Positions 58,774 to 64,000 of a stretch of 64,000 bases of DNA are shown piece after piece. Under the pieces are notes generated by a model. The model had not been told where the DNA came from and searched no databases. It worked only from the letters and a program-made list of their open reading frames with translations. Location: contig NC_067206.1 in the NCBI RefSeq assembly GCF_026262505.1, positions 18,373,319 to 18,437,318 on the forward strand, written 5' to 3'. The DNA comes from Trichomonas vaginalis G3. Lineage: Eukaryota; Parabasalia; Trichomonadida; Trichomonadidae. The stretch's first letter is position 1, and each line of letters opens with the position of its first letter. Both the position numbers and the translations under genes were made by a program.

Positions 58774-59742
58774 TTAAATACCGTATAGTTCAAAGCGATG
58801 GGCAATAACTGTAATTTTATCTTCTATCTCAGTATCATAATCTTCATCTAGCAGAGTATCATATAGTTGGTTGACCGCTTCTGATTTTTTGTTAATGCTC
58901 ACCAATTTGACCATTATGTTATCAAATATTGTAATTTTAAACAAAATATGAATGTACCATGGGAAAAATTCAGTAATTTCATATTGTAACATGAGTTCAA
59001 TCATAGATTCGAGTTTATCTAGGTGCTTATTGGAGCCCAATATTAAGTTTTTACAGCATTTTATATACATGAAAATAAATCTCGAAGTCTCATCACACTT
59101 TTCAATGCTCGATTTTTAAAAACTGTTTAAAAATGGAGCTTATATTGAAATAGTGTAGAGACTAAAAATTACCACTCAATTTTATTTGATAGAAAATTAA
59201 TAAGTTCTTCAGATTCATTTTCATATTTTTCATATTTGCTAAGATATGTAAACAATAATAGAATATTTTCTGAGGTTAGCGTCTCTGAATTCTGAATGAA
59301 ATCTTTGAATAAACCAATTAAAAATTCAATTTGACAGAATTCTAAAAATGAATACATTGATCTATCAGTAAAAACGCAAATGAATTTTATTATACCCGAT
59401 TGAATTTGAATATTGTTTGAAATATTTTGTGAAAAGAAATTGTTTTTACTGAAAAATATGAAATAATCATTGAAAATGTCATAAGGATTGTAATTGTTAA
59501 CTATTGAAAATAAATTTTCTTCAATGATTGAATAAATTTCAAAATCCAACAATTTTATGCTTGTGATTATGAATAAATACATTTGTACATCAAAATTGTA
59601 TGGAAAGGCATTGAAATATTTCAGAATATATTCAAACCAAAATTTATTAACTATTCCATTTTCGTTGATAATTTCAAAAAGTAGACCAAAAATATCGTCA
59701 ATTTGAATAAATACTTGATTATGATTATTCAATATTTGAATA
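58774..59742 (-). pseudogene. Captured host-like ARM/HEAT-type gene fragment
   Basis: Two minus-strand frames (59169 to about 59742, and 58774-59070) encode helical, Ile/Phe/Asn-rich protein with the repeating leucine pattern of Armadillo/HEAT-like Trichomonas proteins (for example KFICVFTDRSMYSFLEFCQI; ILLLFTYLSKYEKYE). The upstream frame has no ATG: it is open straight into the right TIR of MULE-2, so the 5' end of the gene is missing. The two frames are not in phase and are separated by about 100 bp. Best explained as a host gene piece captured by the element (pack-MULE type). The domain call is by pattern only. Confidence 0.5.
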
Positions 59743-59963
59743 ATTTGGCGACTTGAACCTCGGGATTAGCGCCATATTCTGGAATTCGAGGCAAGTCGCC
59801 CCAATTACTAAGCTACAGCATCCATATGACAAGATATGGATGTTTTTGTCAATTTCATACATATTTAAGCTTTTTAGTCAGATTTTTTCAATGAACATTG
59901 AAAGATTCTGACTAAAAAGCTTAAATATGTATGAAATTGAAATACAATCAAAGAAATACTATC
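59743..59963. repeat. MULE-2 right TIR
   Basis: Reverse complement of 52829-53050, with the same three internal hairpins and a few substitutions. Confidence 0.92.
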
Positions 59964-60611
59964 AAGATTACAAACTTATTACAAAAATCACTATATTAAT
60001 TTGTCGTTAATTTTAAATATACTTTTTATTCAATTTCAGCATATCTGTATTCTTATACAACTAATTTATCACAAAATTAATCTATAATTACACTCATAGT
60101 CCGAAAAATTTACATACTCTGATACTATTTTTACCAAAATAGTATAAAACCACTAACATCGATATGTGGATAGATATTGCCTTATGAAGCTCTACAATTA
60201 CATTCAATATTTTCTACTCAAATTTATTTTTTGAGTTAGATAAGATTTCGCTCATTTTAAAATTACTAAATTGAAGACTCATCCATATTAAAAATTATTA
60301 ACCATAGTATTTATAATGTGCGCATAATGAATTTACGAAGATTACTTCAAAACTTGGCTCGCATAACTTGATGCTTGGAATCAAAAAGTGTGTTCTACTT
60401 ATAATATACATATATTTGCAATGTACGAGGCCAAAACTATATGATTGTATGTTTATTTAAGCTTAATAATTAATTTTTGAAATTTTTGAATGTGAATAAC
60501 TTTGGTCCAAAAATAATTTTCGCATGTTCATATATAAAACAATAGGTGAGTATGTAGTGCATGTTATGCTATAATCTCAGCCCAAGAAACAAAATATTCA
60601 TAGAATTAATA
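59964..60611. other. AT-rich spacer
   Basis: No gene or repeat recognised. Confidence 0.6.
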
Positions 60612-60671
60612 ATGAAAAACGAAGTGTCGGGTGGTGGATTTCACCTCACATCGTAATACTCCTGTGTGAGT
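60612..60671. repeat. Outer inverted repeat, right
   Basis: TGAAAAACGAAGTGTCGGGT to CCTGTGTGAGT, pairing with 52029-52090. Confidence 0.85.
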
Positions 60672-62453
60672 ATGTTGATATTGAGATCACAACTGAATCT
60701 ATTATATCACTATATAAACTAGTATTTTATCATATACTATAAGTGTGTAGGCTCAATATCCACAGAGATATAAGTGTGTTTTTGTGAAAAAAAGACGATT
60801 ATCGAGGATCAAAAAACAATTATTGTGAGTTATGTGAATGAGCTATATATGTGAAGTATATGTATCAAATATAGGAAACATTATATAGTATAATATTTTA
60901 TATAGTGCCATTCCGGACAGCCCTACTTGGTGCTGTGAAATGCGCATAAGGAAAAAAAATACAAAATAGTTATTTTATACTGATATAAATGGTTCTATCC
61001 ACATATTAGAAATATACTTCAAACTTTTTCTGAGCTTTGCTCAGAAAAATGTTTGAAGTATATTGGAATACCAATCACTTCAAATTCTTTTGGGGATTAA
61101 TATTTCATTAAAAAATGGGGCCCAAAAAAATGATGATTCATTTAATATTAATTTATTTCTTTGTTTTGTTCTATTTTCCTTTAAAATAAGTTGTATATTT
61201 ATATAAGCTCGCAACCAAAAGTGTTTTATTGCAGTTTTCATTTTTAGATGCATTTATTCGAGTTATCAAGCCTTTGCTTTTATTTATTTGCTGTTCCATG
61301 ATGCCCGTTTCCTAGAAAAATAGTCTTATTTGATCTTGATCAAGAAAAAATTTATTGGCATCAAATTGAGAACACTCAAAATCATTTTGAATGAAAACGA
61401 TAAAGAAAAATTTTCAAATGATCTTTTTATTCCATATACAAATATCAATTTTTCGGAAAAATTGATAAAACGGGTATTAGAGATTTGCTCAAACTTAGTT
61501 TTCGATCATTCATATATAATATGATTAAGAATATTATATATTATGATACTGCACTACTTAAATAGAGATTAATATATTATTTGTTGAGATATTTGCATAT
61601 AAATCTATTTTTACATGACGAAATTCTCAATTGAGCGAAATCGTTAATATCATATCTATAACAAAGAACACATTTGTATATGTTTAAACGCTTCCTAATA
61701 TATATATCATCCTTAGTATATATCTATCAAACACACTCACACATAGAGATATTAATGAAAATCCCCACGCATCATTCTTTCCATTATATTTTCCGTAAAA
61801 TACGGTGTAACCTACACAATTCCCCGCTTGGGACGGAAAGAATTGTGTAGCCTCACACACTGACCATACACAATTGACTATTATACGAAACGAAGGCATA
61901 CACGAATATAAATTTATTCAATACAAAATTTATGATTTGGCATTTAATATCTCATATCGAGATTCAGGATATCAGAAACAATTTTTGATTTTATATTACA
62001 CTACATAAATATATAGTATGCTCATTATAGTAATCATCAAAATATTAGAAAAACACACTTTTTTTGGCCTGAAATTTAAAAACTCAGCTTTTCGCAAATA
62101 GGAGATAGAAATAATATATTCCATTGGATAAACATATAGTCTATGCGTTTTTTAAACGAAAATTTGTTCTAAATAATTTGCATAAGAAAAAAATTTTTGA
62201 ATTCACTCATATTTGTTACATACACATAATATATTCATATAGCATATTATTATTAGAATACTATTATCAAAATTTAGTATAATATCTAATAATCTTTTGG
62301 AAAATAATTAGAATTGAGAGTTTATACTATAATATAGTCATACACATGTGGAAATAAATATCAATGCAACGGATCTTATAAAAACTAACATTTATATACT
62401 ATTTATTATATTAAAACAAAAGGATAAAAATACTAATATCAATTTTTGTATTT
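60672..62453. other. Host-like intergenic DNA
   Basis: No convincing gene. A single strong hairpin is at 61011-61064. A 64-codon frame at 61330-61524 and a 71-codon frame at 61684-61899 are not supported by any motif; the first (MILIKKKFIGIKLRTLKIIL) might be a worn gene fragment. The inverted ACACAATTC/GAATTGTGT block at about 61816-61848 is short. Confidence 0.5.
61011..61064. repeat. Isolated 54-bp hairpin
   Basis: AATATACTTCAAAC-TTTTTCTGAG pairs with CTCAGAAAAA-GTTTGAAGTATATT across a 5-nt loop, a stem of about 24 bp with one mismatch. Length is like that of the array hairpins but the core is different. It could be a remnant or a strong terminator-like structure. Confidence 0.7.
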
Positions 62454-62463
62454 TAGAGCATTG

Positions 62464-63762
62464 TCACTCTATTTTCTTTTTTGGTGACAATACTCTGAAT
62501 GTGTAACCAACTGCTATAAGTGCAAACTCCAACAAGAAAGGTCCAAACTTTGTTCTCTTCAAGAAATAGAAGTAAGGACTTAACCAAAGCAAATCCCATC
62601 CAGCTCCTTGGTACGAATTCATTGATTGGGTGTAAACACAGTCCAAGATTGTCGCGACCTTCGTTCCAACAGTGCTCTCGAGCAGAGGGGAGAAGAGTTT
62701 GAACCTGATCGAGTCGACAAAAGCGTTGGAGAAAACAACCATCGCGTAGACATAATATCCAGGATAAAAACCGTGCCAAAACGCGGAAAACATGTAAGTA
62801 CAGAACTTTGCAACAGTATTCGAGCCCCCGATGGAAAGAACTCTTACGTGGATGAATTCTTTGAGGAAGAAATGAACAGAATGGTTCCATTCATTAACTA
62901 ATCCGCCAAGTTGTCTTTGGGTGTAGTAAAACTCAGGACGGAAGGATCTGCAGTATTGAGTATCGTATGTTTGTACTCTCTGTGCTCCTTGGCATGCTAA
63001 GGATGCTTCGCCACCAAGCCAAGCAAATCTATATCTCGATGTATGGAAGTAAGAGTAAAGAATGGCAATTACAACTTGTAAAAAGCATGGGCGTTCGTAA
63101 AATTTGTCTTCGAGAATCATTTTTGTTGGAAATACTTTAATGCAAATTGCATAAAAGAATCCATTAAGTAAACTGAGTAAGAATGGCTTGAGACCTGCTT
63201 TAATGTCATTTGAAACTTCTTCTGGTGTTGATTTCATTTCAAGTATCTCTTTAAATGCGGAAAATGGAACTATAGGGCCTGAATATAGGCCAGAATAGCT
63301 AAATAAGTATACAAAGAAATCAAAAATGGGCGGAGGTGATGACAATGCCATCTTCTTCCAATTTTCACGTTTGAGTTCCTTACGACCATCAAATACATTG
63401 AAAGTTGTCATGATTAAACGCAAAGCTGAGAACATAATCAAGCCGGAAAGGTCAGAAGTCCAATCACCAATTGTGTTAAGACGTGTGTAGTGTATATAGA
63501 AGATTTCTGCAATAGGAATTAAAGTACCAACGAGAATGAATGGATTTGGAAGAAACAACGTAAGATAAACAATCAAGTCGCCTAAAAATACTATCAAAAA
63601 GCTTGGTCCATATAAGGCATAGGAAAGAGCTAAACCGCATATCAAATGAAATAATTTTCTATGTAAAGGATTTTGTAATTTTCTTGATACTATACCATGC
63701 GGATAGCCCGCAACAACTCCAATAGTTAGAAAAGCATTATGGATAGTTGCTTTTCCAACCAT
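62464..63762 (-). CDS. MBOAT family acyltransferase (lysophospholipid acyltransferase-like), 432 aa
   Basis: The one clear host gene. It is a polytopic membrane protein with about 9-11 hydrophobic segments, starting at ATG 63762. MBOAT signatures are the conserved Asn/His region GGLVNEWNHSVHFFLKEFIHVR (about residues 280-305), with WN as the catalytic Asn candidate, and FSAFWHGFYPGYY (about 327-340), with the catalytic His. It would move a fatty acyl group from acyl-CoA to a lysophospholipid or similar acceptor in the ER. The C-terminus KKKIE is a classic KKxx ER-retrieval signal. Length is typical of LPCAT/MBOAT1-2-5-7 enzymes. The frame is intact and intron-less; exact acceptor unknown. Confidence 0.88.
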   Translation of the reverse strand: MVGKATIHNAFLTIGVVAGYPHGIVSRKLQNPLHRKLFHLICGLALSYALYGPSFLIVFLGDLIVYLTLFLPNPFILVGTLIPIAEIFYIHYTRLNTIGDWTSDLSGLIMFSALRLIMTTFNVFDGRKELKRENWKKMALSSPPPIFDFFVYLFSYSGLYSGPIVPFSAFKEILEMKSTPEEVSNDIKAGLKPFLLSLLNGFFYAICIKVFPTKMILEDKFYERPCFLQVVIAILYSYFHTSRYRFAWLGGEASLACQGAQRVQTYDTQYCRSFRPEFYYTQRQLGGLVNEWNHSVHFFLKEFIHVRVLSIGGSNTVAKFCTYMFSAFWHGFYPGYYVYAMVVFSNAFVDSIRFKLFSPLLESTVGTKVATILDCVYTQSMNSYQGAGWDLLWLSPYFYFLKRTKFGPFLLEFALIAVGYTFRVLSPKKKIE

Positions 63763-64000
63763 TTTCTTTTTATTTGAATTTTTATAAATTGAAATGTTTT
63801 GGAATCCTGATCAGGCAAGTTTGGAGTCTCCCTCCAGTTGAGGAATGTGCAAACGAGAGAAGTGTTTAACACCTCATAAAGTATCTTATGTATATGGTTA
63901 GATATATACTTCTACTTAATGAAAAGAATTAAATTGCGTTAAAGTAAAAAAAGAAGTTATGAACTCATTTTGACATAAGATGCTTTATCATCATACAAAG
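63763..64000. other. Upstream region of the MBOAT gene
   Basis: The leader close to the ATG is AT-rich (TTCAATTTATAAAAATTCAA). I do not see a perfect Trichomonas initiator (TCA-Py-W) directly before the start. No other gene is visible to the window edge. Confidence 0.4.

Larger units (their letters stand above)
52829..59963. mobile_element. MULE-2: Mutator-like element, about 7.1 kb
   Basis: The element has 221-bp TIRs (52829-53050, 59743-59963) with weaker similarity continuing about 15 bp outward. It contains a minus-strand transposase preceded by a zinc-finger ORF, a half foldback copy, hairpin array E, and a captured host-like coding fragment abutting the right TIR. No clean 9-bp target duplication is seen. 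The coding part is close to intact. Confidence 0.85.
52029..60671. mobile_element. Inverted-repeat-bounded segment enclosing MULE-2
   Basis: Bases 52029-52090 and 60612-60671 are inverted repeats of about 60 bp (core ACGATGTGAGGTGAAATCCA). They lie about 0.7-0.8 kb outside the TIRs of MULE-2. Either an older element received MULE-2, or the repeats are divergent outer ends of a larger composite. No target duplication was found. Confidence 0.6.

Noticed and set aside
62453-62901. Several ORFs overlapping the MBOAT gene on both strands
   Set aside because: Alternative frames of the MBOAT coding region without motifs.

Overview
The window looks like genomic DNA of the parasitic protist Trichomonas vaginalis or a very close relative. 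It is AT-rich, carries two large Maverick/Polinton copies, a Tvmar1-like mariner and Mutator-like elements, and has only one convincing host gene, an intron-less MBOAT acyltransferase with a KKxx ER-retrieval tail. The species call is an inference from these element families; no rRNA or other marker is present.

Layout. (1) 1-8926: right-hand part of Maverick copy 1: helicase, capsid and virion genes on the minus strand, then inverted subterminal repeats and the terminal repeat. (2) 8953-15700: Mutator-like element MULE-1 with 371-bp terminal inverted repeats (TIRs), satellite arrays placed in mirror image around a transposase gene, and an 878-aa ORF. (3) 15701-16828: gene-poor flank. (4) 16829-51971: Maverick copy 2 bounded by both TIRs (about 35 kb). 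Its left part has an adenine methyltransferase, a membrane-active capsid-like peptide, a fibre gene with a phage-collar tip (split by the mariner) and the integrase. Its centre holds a DNA polymerase B remnant, an HNH protein and many small genes. Its right part has the packaging ATPase, helicase and capsid genes that match copy 1. (5) 52029-60671: an inverted-repeat-bounded segment holding MULE-2 (transposase plus a separate zinc-finger ORF, and a captured host-like gene fragment). (6) 60672-64000: host-like DNA ending in the MBOAT gene.

The most unusual content is in 24-43 kb. Maverick copy 2 is riddled with at least nine non-autonomous inserts that encode no transposase. They share one end design, a tip followed about 20-30 bp inside by an AAAAGTGACA-type block, yet have direct repeats of very different lengths: about 4 bp (three inserts), about 15-16 bp (four), 8 bp (one) and 80-81 bp (two). 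Several carry arrays of near-perfect 45-70 bp hairpins in which two classes (a GAGGTAC-type and an AACTTTG/TTAAT-type) mostly alternate. One such array has been amplified into six near-identical 250-bp units of four hairpins each. Related arrays occur in six places, one of them outside the Maverick. I know of no described element family with this combination; it is the candidate undescribed system of the window.

The Mavericks are treated as fossils. Copy 1 is cut by the window edge and has several interrupted genes. Copy 2 has both ends but is broken by at least ten insertions and several further interruptions. By eye, the shared 8 kb of the two copies is nearly identical, so both look young. 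All similarity statements rest on reading motifs; no database search was possible.
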